Assembly (NCBI GenBank): GCA_015655165.1
Contig: JAATFN010000197.1
Coordinates: 1 to 5,715, forward strand
Reading direction: 5' to 3'
DNA: 5,715 nt
From: Betaproteobacteria bacterium
Lineage (GTDB): Bacteria; Pseudomonadota; Gammaproteobacteria; Burkholderiales; Burkholderiaceae_D
Shown here: positions 1-5,715 of the stretch, one piece after another
How positions within the stretch are numbered: the stretch's first letter is position 1
How the letters are laid out: each line of letters starts with the position of its first letter
Program-made: the position numbers and the translations under genes
The notes under the pieces: model-generated
Told to the model about the DNA's origin: nothing
What the model saw: only the letters and a program-made list of their open reading frames with translations
Database searches by the model: none

Positions 1-47
1 AACACCGCGCTCGCCAAGACACCTGCTGTTAGCATTTTTTTCAACAT
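1..47 (-). CDS. N-terminus of an exported protein (signal peptide only), cut by the left edge
   Basis: Reading the minus strand from the ATG at 47-45 gives MLKKMLTAGVLASAV and then runs off the window. This is the start of a Sec-type signal peptide: two lysines followed by a hydrophobic, Ala/Leu/Val-rich core. The start is supported by an AAAGG ribosome-binding site (53-57) about six bases upstream. The mature protein is not visible, so the function cannot be told; a porin, a transporter substrate-binding protein or a periplasmic enzyme would all fit. It lies 99 bp downstream of the flavin reductase gene on the same strand, but a sigma-54-type promoter in that gap suggests it can be transcribed separately. 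Confidence is good that this is a real gene start and nil for a specific product. Confidence 0.7.
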   Translation of the reverse strand, partial: MLKKMLTAGVLASAV

Positions 48-103
48 GACAGACCTTTCAAGTTTTAATGAGTACTGCACCATAAGAAACACCATTGCTA
101 TCC

Positions 104-119
104 AGCAACATCCATGCCA
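104..119 (-). promoter_or_regulatory. Candidate sigma-54 (RpoN) -24/-12 promoter
   Basis: The minus strand reads TGGCATG, four bases, then TTGCT. The RpoN consensus is TGGCACG-N4-TTGCW, so there is one mismatch, and the invariant GG and GC doublets have the required 10-bp spacing. The -12 element at 104-108 predicts transcription starting near 92-93. That gives a leader of about 45 nt before the ATG at 47, with the ribosome-binding site inside it. Such promoters need an AAA+ activator bound upstream, which here would be within the end of the flavin reductase gene. A 10-bp perfect palindrome (AATTGCAATT, 136-145) lies just upstream, but nothing shows it is an activator site. Confidence 0.6.
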
Positions 120-146
120 AATTCATCTACTTTTCAATTGCAATTA

Positions 147-650
147 TCATTGCTCAATGACGCTTAACTTCATGTATTTCCTGTCAGAAAAAACCAAAGG
201 GGCGCATTGTGTGGTGTTAAGCGCGATAATTTCTCCCACCAGAATAATGTGTGTGCCAAACGAAAAGGTTTGCACCACATTGCAGTCGAATACGCACATT
301 GCGTCTTCCATCATTGGTGCACCACTCACCAATGTTGACCATTGCGTGACCGCGAAGCGGTCATCGCGTAATTCGGGAATCAAACCTGCAAAGGCATTGG
401 CAATACGCTCTTGGCCAGCACCTAATACGTTTGCGGCAAATACCTTGTTTTCCAGTAACGTCGTAATCGCCTGGGAGTCTTTATGGACACATACAATCAC
501 CGATGGTGGCGACATCGATAAGGAAGACAAGCTCGATACGGTCAAACCGGCCAAACCGGCAGTGCCGGCTGTTGTGACAACGGTCACACCGGATGCGGTC
601 AGGCGCATCGCTTCACGGCATTGATCGGCAAATGATGCTGCAGTACTCAT
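147..650 (-). CDS. HpaC-like NAD(P)H:flavin reductase, small component of a two-component monooxygenase
   Basis: This 167-residue protein belongs to the flavin reductase-like family (HpaC/RutF/ActVB type). It uses NAD(P)H to reduce free FMN or FAD, and the reduced flavin diffuses to the partner oxygenase in the cytoplasm. Family landmarks in order: GVTVVTT (21-27), a GLTVSS stretch followed by Ser-rich sequence (35-45) that normally contacts flavin phosphate, the PP pair (48-49), NVL (74-76), FAG (87-89), DRF (97-99), GTH (132-134), GE (139-140), and PL-F--R-Y (151-159). Its length matches E. coli HpaC (170 aa). There is no signal peptide or membrane segment. Its ATG overlaps the stop of the oxygenase gene (ATGA, 647-650), a typical translational-coupling arrangement, so the two form an operon. 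Because the oxygenase frame is interrupted upstream, translation of this gene might be affected by polarity. The flavin and nicotinamide preferences cannot be read from the sequence. Confidence 0.88.
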   Translation of the reverse strand: MSTAASFADQCREAMRLTASGVTVVTTAGTAGLAGLTVSSLSSLSMSPPSVIVCVHKDSQAITTLLENKVFAANVLGAGQERIANAFAGLIPELRDDRFAVTQWSTLVSGAPMMEDAMCVFDCNVVQTFSFGTHIILVGEIIALNTTQCAPLVFSDRKYMKLSVIEQ

Positions 651-2098
651 TTTTGACCTAGAATATTGCCAGACAAACCGGCCGATTTACGTACAAAGTC
701 CAGTGGGCCTTCAAAGTCGAAGCTGTTATAGACAGCAGCCAGATGGCTAAAGTGTGGTGCCTGGGCAAACTGGGCAAATGTCAGACGGTGACCTGCATAG
801 TCCGAATTCAGCAAGTCACGCGCAAATGCCAGCAACTTGCGACGATCTTCCGAATCCCATTGTTTGTTCAATGAATAGAATTTGGTGAGCCATTGACTGC
901 TCTCGCCATGATGGAATGCTGCGGCATTCGGTGTAATGCAAAGTTGACCACCGCACAGTTCGCGTGCAATGTGCATCATGTGCGGCAATTGCGAGCACGC
1001 AAGCACACGACCGGCATACAGTGTGGACTGATGTGGCATTAACAAGCCACCCGGGCTTTTTTCTGCCAATGCAATCGATGCGGTCAGATGCGCATTGATG
1101 CCTTCACGGTAGCAAATCAGGTCAGCCAGTTTTTCGCGCACACCTTGCAGTTTGTCCAGACCGGTCTGTTTGGCGTTCCACATGGCCGCACCGATCATCA
1201 TGTCGGCGTTGTAGAGCAGGCGCAAGACGTAAGGAAAAGCGGAATACCGGTGCAATGTATTGCGCACATATTGTGCCGATTTGGTATGACGGTAAAAAAA
1301 GACGTCTTCCCAGGGAATCAATACATTGTCGAAGACAACCAATGCTTCGACTTCATCAAAGCGGTTCGACAGCGGATAGTCTTCAATACTGCTGCGACCT
1401 GCAAAGCCGCTGCGGCAGATATGTTTGACACCGGGTGCGCCCATTTTAACAATACAACCTACGGCATAATCGGACAGACCTTCGCTGCTCCATGCGCCGA
1501 CAGTCGGTTTCAATTAGGCCTGATCGGCATAGGCTGCCGCTGTTTCGTATTTTGCACCACGAATAACGATGCCTGCATCGGTTTCTTTGACCACATGCAC
1601 CATCATGTCCGGATCCTGGTCTTGCGGTGCCAGAGAGCGGTCACCTTTGGGATCTGTATTGGCGGAAATGTGGAAGACATCGTTGGCAACAACGTCTTTG
1701 ATGTGGCGATCGATATTGTCTGCAAAACGCGGATCAATGCCGGCCAACATTTCACGGCCATCGTATAATGACCACATCTCGCCGATCGTCTCGTCACCGA
1801 CACGGGTGACAACACCACCGACATCACGCAAGAAGGCATCAACGGCGACTATTTTGTCGTCCCAGTCCTTTTTTTCGACTGGCGGTTTGTATAAAACAGA
1901 AAAACGTTCCCCGTTTTCTTCGTAAGACAGCGTATCTCTGTGGGCATCTTCATGCGCCATGTCATACATACGTGCCTTGACACTGACAATGGGCTTGAAT
2001 GCAGGGTGGGTTGTCACGTCTTTGACGCGTTCGCCATCTATCCAGATCTCACGTCCATCCTGGATACCCTCGAGATATTGCTTACCGGTGCGAATCAT
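647..2098 (-). pseudogene. HpaB/PvcC-family flavin-dependent monooxygenase (4-hydroxyphenylacetate 3-hydroxylase-like), broken by an in-frame TAA
   Basis: Codons 1-194 (2098-1517) and 196-483 (1513-650) lie in one frame and together make a normal-length family member (about 480-520 aa). One TAA at codon 195 (1514-1516) separates them. The family uses reduced flavin from a partner reductase to hydroxylate phenols. Landmarks: QDGREI (13-18) and GERVKDVTTHPAF (22-34), nearly as in E. coli HpaB; ETDAGI (172-177) and GAKYE (181-185); DYPLSNRFDE (240-249); FDNVLIPWED (256-265). By eye, R99 and H143 align with the substrate-binding Arg and His of Thermus HpaB (R100, H142), but Glu103 stands where Tyr104 is expected, so the substrate may not be 4-hydroxyphenylacetate. 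The ATG at 2098 has a strong GGAGG site. The stop falls inside the N-terminal domain, where relatives as I remember them read QAF-x-KPT. Codon 196 is TTG, so reinitiation is formally possible, but two half-domains are unlikely to work. Sequencing error is the main alternative. Confidence 0.85.
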
Positions 2099-2104
2099 TT
2101 TAAA

Positions 2105-2109
2105 CCTCC
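2105..2109 (-). promoter_or_regulatory. Strong ribosome-binding site of the oxygenase gene
   Basis: The minus strand reads GGAGG followed by TTTAAA and the ATG at 2098-2096. This is a full-strength Shine-Dalgarno core with a 6-nt spacer. It fixes the start codon of the HpaB-like gene and shows that the initiation signals are intact even though the reading frame is interrupted. Confidence 0.8.
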
Positions 2110-2266
2110 ATTGTTGAGTGGTTACATGATCTATTTGTGCGCCGGTTTCGTAAAATCACATTTTCTTTAAGCTTGCATCAGTTTTTCCGATGCTAGTACT
2201 TGTTCGGTATGTAAGCCGTTTCCAGCAAGGCTTTTGATTATTGATATACGATCAGTACAGTATCCG

Positions 2267-2288
2267 GACAGATCAAAATATGTCTGTC
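2267..2288. repeat. Inverted repeat GACAGA-N10-TCTGTC, possible operator
   Basis: Two perfect 6-bp arms, GACAGA (2267-2272) and TCTGTC (2283-2288), are separated by 10 bp. The arms are one helical turn and a half apart centre to centre (16 bp), a geometry compatible with a dimeric regulator. A second, overlapping small dyad, GTCTG (2282-2286) and CAGAC (2290-2294), partly shares the right arm. The site is about 170-190 bp upstream of the monooxygenase start and about 280 bp upstream of the Sel1 gene. No regulator gene is visible next to it, and chance occurrence is not excluded. Confidence 0.3.
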
Positions 2289-2566
2289 TCAGACTTGTTT
2301 TGGTGCATGTCTGCGAGTCAAACCCGGCAAGAAAAGTGCGTTTTATCAACTATCTCATTCGCACCACACATTCCTTTTGGGCCACCAAGTTATTTTTACG
2401 GAAACATTCCCGCGAGTGCTGATGCCACAGGTGATTCCAACCTGCTTAAAAATACGTGCCAAACAAGGTGCAATTCCATGCTTGTGCAAATGCCGTCCGG
2501 CCCGAGTATAGATGCTGTGGGTAGGAGTTAAGAGATTGCCATTACACACATCTGAAAGGTCAGAGA

Positions 2567-3304
2567 ATGTCTATTGGAGACTTCATGGTCGTCACTGTTA
2601 AAGCCTGGTTATTGCGCAAGGTCGGCCTGAAATGGTTGACTGCCTCAATGGACTTCAACGAGGCCGGTATCGCTTATGAGGAGGGAGATTATAAAAAAGC
2701 CTTCTTGTTACTCTAAAAGTCCGCAAAATTGGGACACGCCAGGGCACAATACAATCTAGCGGTGATGTATGACAACGGACTAGGGGTGGCAACCAATCCC
2801 AAAAAAGCATTCGACTGGTATCGCAAGGCCGCAGAGCAAGGCAATGATGATGCCCAGTTCAATATGGGGGTGGCTTATACGTTGGGGATTGTTGTTAACA
2901 AGAACTATGACAAGGCGCTCGACTGGTATTATAAGGCGGCTGAACAAGGCCAGTCGGATGCACAAAACAATCTTGGGGTCATGTACGACAATGGTGTTGG
3001 TGTCAAGCAAGATTACCAGAAAGCCGAGAGCTGGTACTGCTTTGCGATTCATCAGGACAATGAGCATGCCCAGTATAATCTCGGTAAAAAATACGCGCGC
3101 GGCCTTGGTGTGCCTAAAAATGTGGCAATGGCTTACGCATTATTGAGCTTGTCCTACAATAACGGCGTTGACGCTGAAGACGATATTGTCAAACTGGAAC
3201 GCAACATGTCGCCGAAAGAGTTTGCACAAGCCAAAAAGCTCATTGCCCAGATTGAAGAAACAGGGATTGTCAGCGACATCATTCATCACAAGAAAAAACG
3301 TTGA
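2567..3304 (+). pseudogene. Sel1-repeat (SLR, TPR-like) protein, broken by an in-frame TAA at codon 50
   Basis: From the ATG at 2567, preceded by an AAAGG site (2555-2559) with a 7-nt spacer, the frame runs 246 codons to a TGA. It contains one internal TAA at 2714-2716 (codon 50). The protein has four consecutive 36-residue Sel1 units at residues 60-95, 96-131, 132-167 and 168-203, each starting AQ-N and carrying G-GV- and KA--WY-type positions. A more divergent unit at about 24-59 contains the stop. A charged 42-residue tail ends HHKKKR. Sel1 repeats are alpha-solenoid protein-interaction modules; partners cannot be deduced. No convincing signal peptide is seen, although residues 7-26 are moderately hydrophobic. 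The remaining open frame after the stop could start at TTG 2729, which would still keep all four good units. Aligning the repeats, the stop occupies the position held by Arg, Tyr and Cys in units 1-3, so a Tyr-codon to TAA change is the simplest origin. The gene may be a recent pseudogene, shortened, or miscalled. Confidence 0.8.
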
Positions 3305-3326
3305 GTTTGTCTCATGTTGTTTCCGC

Positions 3327-4985
3327 CTAGCTGCAAGGCAACTGTTTGACCTGTATCAGGGCATCTGGATAGACAGTATTTAAGGTGACACTCTCCATGT
3401 CATCGTCAAAATTGTATGACCGTATACCAGCCAATTTGAATGTACGCACAATCTTGCTTAACAAGACTGACTGGTTTTGCAACGATTCCGCCGTTTCAGC
3501 GATGCTTTCTACCAGTGTTGCATTTTGCCGGGTGATTTCTTCTATTTGTAAGAAAGCATGACCGATATCTTCTATGCCAGTACTTTGCTTCTGGTTTTCC
3601 ATACTGATTTCGGCGACCATTTCGGTAACACTTTGCACGCTGCTGACGACTTCTTTGATCTTGTCTCCTGCTTGTATTGCCATCGTGCTGCCCGAGCTGA
3701 CTTTTTGTACCGAGTCATCAATCAAAATTTTGATTTCTTTGGCTGCAGTCGCCGAGCGTTGCGCCAGAACGCGCACTTCTGATGCTACAACAGCAAAGCC
3801 ACGGCCTTGTTCTCCGGCGCGTGCTGCTTCGACTGCGGCATTCAATGCCAAAATATTGGTCTGGAAAGCGATACCGTCAATAACCGTAATAATTTCTGAA
3901 ATCTTGTTCGATGAGGTATTGATTTCCTGCATCGTGGTGATGAAGGCATCCATAGCATTGCCGCCATCGATGGCAACAGTCGATGCCGAAGCTGCCAAGG
4001 CATTTGTTTTTTGTGTATTGAATGCATTTTGCTTGACGGTATCAGTCAACTGGCTCATCGTCTCGACTGTCGACTCTATCGACGAAGTCTGAAGTGTCGT
4101 ACGTTCGGACAAATCACGATTGCCTTTGGCAATTCCCTCTGAAGCTTCTGTGACTGTGTTGGTAGCCTGGTGGATTTGCGACACGGTAGTCTGCAAAGAT
4201 TCCTGCATATCGGCTAATGCATTGGTGAGTTGTCCGAATTCCGCTTTGCCTTGCCGCAAAATATCGTGTGTGAGGTCTCCTGTTGCAATCGCATGCGCTG
4301 CCACTAAGGCATGTTGCAACGGTGTGGAAATGGTTGACTGTAATTGTCGTGTCAGAAAGATAGCGAACAGTACTGCCAGAATAATCATGACACCAATGAT
4401 GTTAAATAGCTTCACATTATTGTCATCGACAAAAGCAATTTTATTTAGTGCGCTCTGATGCGCGAATTTTGCCAAGCCATCCAATGCATCCAGATAGATT
4501 TTAGCCTGTGGTGTATAGGTATTGGTAATGTAATCATCGATGACTTCTTTACTGCTTGATGTCTTCAATACACCAATCTTATCGGTAATGGCGACAGTTT
4601 TTTTTCTGACTTCAATGACTTTATCCAATTCTGTCCGGATCGCATCATCCTTGACTAGTGCCTCCATCGCAGCCTGTGCTTCGCCAATACGTTGAGACAT
4701 GGCTTGTGCATCTGTCTCGAATGTATTCTTGTAAGTGCCAAGATCAACATTCGCGCGTACAAATGCACGGGCGACATTGACTTGTACCATTAAACTCCAT
4801 CGTTCAGCGCGTTGTGCCAGTTCGAGATCATTATTGATTAACGATTTCATTGTCTTTGTTGTTGCAAATAACTGATAACTGATAAAACCCGCGCTAGCGG
4901 TCAGCATCAAGGTGACGATAGCCATTGTCAGGGAAAGGCGTTTCCCCATAGAAAAACCGGTCGAGTGCAACATGGCATTGGGCAT
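3327..4985 (-). CDS. Methyl-accepting chemotaxis protein (4HB sensor, HAMP, MA signalling domain)
   Basis: This 552-residue inner-membrane chemoreceptor transmits periplasmic ligand binding to the CheA/CheW array. Domains: short cytoplasmic N-terminus; first membrane helix about 17-38; periplasmic four-helix-bundle sensor region about 41-190; second membrane helix about 193-212; HAMP about 213-266; cytoplasmic coiled-coil signalling domain about 290-515. The conserved hairpin tip is unmistakable: IDGIAFQTNILALNAAVEAA (369-388), followed by RAGEQGRGFAVVASEVR (389-405). The start at 4985 is chosen because AAAGGA lies 5 nt upstream; the frame stays open for another 82 codons upstream, but that part has no resemblance to a receptor. 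The C-terminus (ending KQLPCS) lacks the NWETF-type pentapeptide that tethers CheR/CheB, so adaptation would depend on receptors that have it or on untethered enzymes. The expected methylation region near 295-315 is poor in Glu-Glu/Gln-Glu pairs. The ligand is unknown. The gene converges on the Sel1 gene with only 22 bp between the stops. Confidence 0.95.
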   Translation of the reverse strand: MPNAMLHSTGFSMGKRLSLTMAIVTLMLTASAGFISYQLFATTKTMKSLINNDLELAQRAERWSLMVQVNVARAFVRANVDLGTYKNTFETDAQAMSQRIGEAQAAMEALVKDDAIRTELDKVIEVRKKTVAITDKIGVLKTSSSKEVIDDYITNTYTPQAKIYLDALDGLAKFAHQSALNKIAFVDDNNVKLFNIIGVMIILAVLFAIFLTRQLQSTISTPLQHALVAAHAIATGDLTHDILRQGKAEFGQLTNALADMQESLQTTVSQIHQATNTVTEASEGIAKGNRDLSERTTLQTSSIESTVETMSQLTDTVKQNAFNTQKTNALAASASTVAIDGGNAMDAFITTMQEINTSSNKISEIITVIDGIAFQTNILALNAAVEAARAGEQGRGFAVVASEVRVLAQRSATAAKEIKILIDDSVQKVSSGSTMAIQAGDKIKEVVSSVQSVTEMVAEISMENQKQSTGIEDIGHAFLQIEEITRQNATLVESIAETAESLQNQSVLLSKIVRTFKLAGIRSYNFDDDMESVTLNTVYPDALIQVKQLPCS

Positions 4986-5277
4986 ATTATTCCTTTGATA
5001 ATTATGCTTTGGACTACTACAGACGACGCGAAACAGATCTATATGAAACAGTACCGGACTTATCGTTTTAAGCGGTTGTGAACTGCCAACTTTTGCAATA
5101 AGAGATGACAGTTCATCAGGAATCAGGATGGTGAAATTGTCCAAAGGTAAGCAACAGGATTGTTTGCCTAATTTGACGGTTCTGTGATCCACGTCAAGGC
5201 CAAATCTGGTAAAGATCATTAAGCTGGGCAACTAGCTACTGAATACTCTGCAATTAACGCCTAGAGAGTAAACCCCT
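4986..5277. other. Divergent control region between the chemoreceptor and hemN
   Basis: This 292-bp stretch must hold the promoters of both flanking genes. It contains the FNR-like box at 5184-5197 and, at the left end, the chemoreceptor ribosome-binding site (AAAGGA, 4991-4996 on the minus strand). An open frame on the minus strand continues the chemoreceptor frame upstream to 5231, but I see no family resemblance and do not treat it as coding. No convincing flagellar sigma-28 promoter (TAAA-N15-GCCGATAA type) was found for the chemoreceptor. Confidence 0.5.
5184..5197. promoter_or_regulatory. FNR/ANR-like binding site upstream of hemN
   Basis: The sequence GTGATCCACGTCAA matches the FNR consensus TTGAT-N4-ATCAA at 8 of 10 positions and keeps the TGA-N6-TCA core of the CRP/FNR superfamily. 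Its centre (5190.5) is about 87 bp before the hemN ATG. If it acts as a class II activator site at -41.5, transcription would begin near 5232. A clear -10 hexamer is not evident; the best AT-rich stretch is around 5217-5222. Control of oxygen-independent haem synthesis by FNR/ANR is well established in proteobacteria, and this supports the reading. The site also lies about 200 bp upstream of the chemoreceptor start on the other strand. Confidence 0.6.
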
Positions 5278-5715
5278 ATGTTGACTAAAGCCAAGGCACC
5301 TGCTGTGTTTGACGAGTTTGATGCGCAAATACTGCGCAAAATGAACCAGCTGGGACCGCGCTATACATCCTATCCGACCGCGGACCGATTCCATACACAA
5401 TTTGGCATCGGTGAATACCTCAATGCTGTCATCGAACGCAGCGAGATGGGGGGGCGCAGACCATTATCACTGTATATCCATATTCCGTTTTGCGACACAA
5501 TCTGTTACTACTGCGCATGCAATAAGGTTGTGACGAAAAACCGTGACAAGCTGGCAATCTATCTCGAGTACCTCAAACGCGAAATCAGTGCGCAGGCACA
5601 CCTGTTTGCCGGTATGAACCATATCGAGCAGCTTCATTTTGGTGGTGGCACGCCGACTTATTTATCCGATGCGCAAATGTCTGATTTGATGCATTACCTG
5701 CAACAGCACTTCGCG
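5278..5715 (+). CDS. hemN: Oxygen-independent coproporphyrinogen III oxidase (dehydrogenase), N-terminal 146 residues
   Basis: HemN is a cytoplasmic radical-SAM enzyme. It oxidatively decarboxylates two propionate side chains of coproporphyrinogen III to give protoporphyrinogen IX without oxygen. The visible part matches E. coli HemN closely: GPRYTSYPTADRF (26-38), a signature that separates true HemN from HemW; LSLYIHIPFC (63-72), with the Tyr that contacts SAM; the iron-sulphur cysteines C72, C76 and C79 in CxxxCxxC, plus the conserved C81; NK-VT (82-86); and the SAM-binding HFGGGTPTYL (120-129). The usual length is about 455 aa, so roughly two thirds lies beyond the right edge. The ATG at 5278 is chosen because homology begins soon after it. 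The upstream GAGAG (5264-5268) is a modest ribosome-binding site with a 9-nt spacer. An FNR-like box upstream fits anaerobic induction. It is divergent from the chemoreceptor gene, sharing a 292-bp control region. Confidence 0.96.
   Translation, partial: MLTKAKAPAVFDEFDAQILRKMNQLGPRYTSYPTADRFHTQFGIGEYLNAVIERSEMGGRRPLSLYIHIPFCDTICYYCACNKVVTKNRDKLAIYLEYLKREISAQAHLFAGMNHIEQLHFGGGTPTYLSDAQMSDLMHYLQQHFA

Larger units (their letters stand above)
2099..2566. other. 468-bp gap between divergent genes; no recognisable gene
   Basis: This stretch separates the divergently oriented monooxygenase operon and Sel1-repeat gene, so promoters for both should lie here. Short open frames exist on both strands, the longest about 96 codons (2241-2531, plus). 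Their translations are rich in Cys, Trp and Ser, show no motif I recognise, and lack convincing ribosome-binding sites. No tRNA, rRNA, CRISPR array or insertion-sequence end is evident. Readable structure is limited to the dyad at 2267-2288 and the ribosome-binding sites at the two edges. The gap is long enough to hold a small RNA or a decayed regulator gene, but neither can be shown. Confidence 0.5.

Noticed and set aside
46..624. A 192-codon plus-strand open frame antisense to the flavin reductase gene
   Set aside because: The reductase on the minus strand carries clear family motifs; this frame does not and has no convincing ribosome-binding site.
1514..1516. Selenocysteine or pyrrolysine recoding of the oxygenase stop
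   Set aside because: The codon is TAA, not TGA or TAG, so neither known system applies.
1088..1768. A 226-codon plus-strand open frame antisense to the oxygenase gene
   Set aside because: It is a shadow of the conserved minus-strand gene, Cys/Phe/Ile-rich, with no recognisable motif.
2482..2512. Possible Sel1 gene promoter, TTGTGC and TATAGA
   Set aside because: 19-bp spacing and weak -35 element; not better than chance in an intergenic region.
2241..2531. A 96-codon plus-strand open frame in the gap, and a 64-codon minus-strand frame at 2355-2549
   Set aside because: Both have unusual composition, no motif and no ribosome-binding site; I treat them as chance frames.
3297..3318. Possible bidirectional terminator between the convergent Sel1 and chemoreceptor genes
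   Set aside because: Only a 4-bp TGAG/CTCA stem with a 5-nt loop and a weak interrupted extension, without a proper U-tract; too weak to call.
5059..5089. Possible chemoreceptor promoter, TTGGCA and GATAAG on the minus strand
   Set aside because: The spacing is 19 bp and the -10 match is only partial; a sigma-28 fit is also poor.
4986..5231. An 82-codon in-frame upstream extension of the chemoreceptor (start at 5231)
   Set aside because: The extension would put hydrophilic, unrelated sequence ahead of the N-terminal membrane helix, it overlaps the FNR-like box, and the ATG at 4985 has a good ribosome-binding site.

Overview
This window looks like a piece of a betaproteobacterial chromosome. 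Burkholderiales, perhaps Oxalobacteraceae, is my best guess. It rests on overall protein resemblance, a 4HB/HAMP chemoreceptor of the type common there, and an FNR-type box ahead of hemN. The assignment is inference; there is no rRNA or other decisive marker. Base composition looks balanced, slightly under 50% GC by eye.

Layout from left to right. (1) Positions 1-47, minus strand: the first 15 codons of a secreted or outer-membrane protein (signal-peptide start) that runs off the left edge. A well-formed sigma-54 -24/-12 promoter (104-119) lies in front of it. (2) Positions 147-2098, minus strand: a two-component flavin monooxygenase operon. An HpaB-type oxygenase (647-2098) overlaps an HpaC-type flavin reductase (147-650) by 4 bp. 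The oxygenase frame is interrupted by one TAA at codon 195 with no frameshift. (3) Positions 2099-2566: a 468-bp gap between divergent genes with no recognisable gene, containing a 6+6 bp dyad. (4) Positions 2567-3304, plus strand: a Sel1-repeat protein, also interrupted by a single in-frame TAA (codon 50). (5) Positions 3327-4985, minus strand: an intact methyl-accepting chemotaxis protein, convergent with the Sel1 gene. (6) Positions 4986-5277: the divergent control region of the chemoreceptor and hemN, with an FNR/ANR-like box at 5184-5197. (7) Positions 5278-5715, plus strand: the N-terminal 146 residues of HemN, the radical-SAM coproporphyrinogen III dehydrogenase, cut by the right edge.

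The reductase would supply reduced flavin to the oxygenase for hydroxylation of a phenol-like substrate. The downstream sigma-54-driven exported protein could belong to the same catabolic or uptake function, but that is inference. The other genes are not functionally linked to this operon.

The most notable observation is that two unrelated, otherwise well-preserved genes each carry exactly one in-frame TAA, while the four complete frames visible here end in TGA (three) or TAG (one). Recent nonsense mutation or base-call error is the most likely explanation. The coincidence is still worth checking. I did not find a clearly new biological system here.
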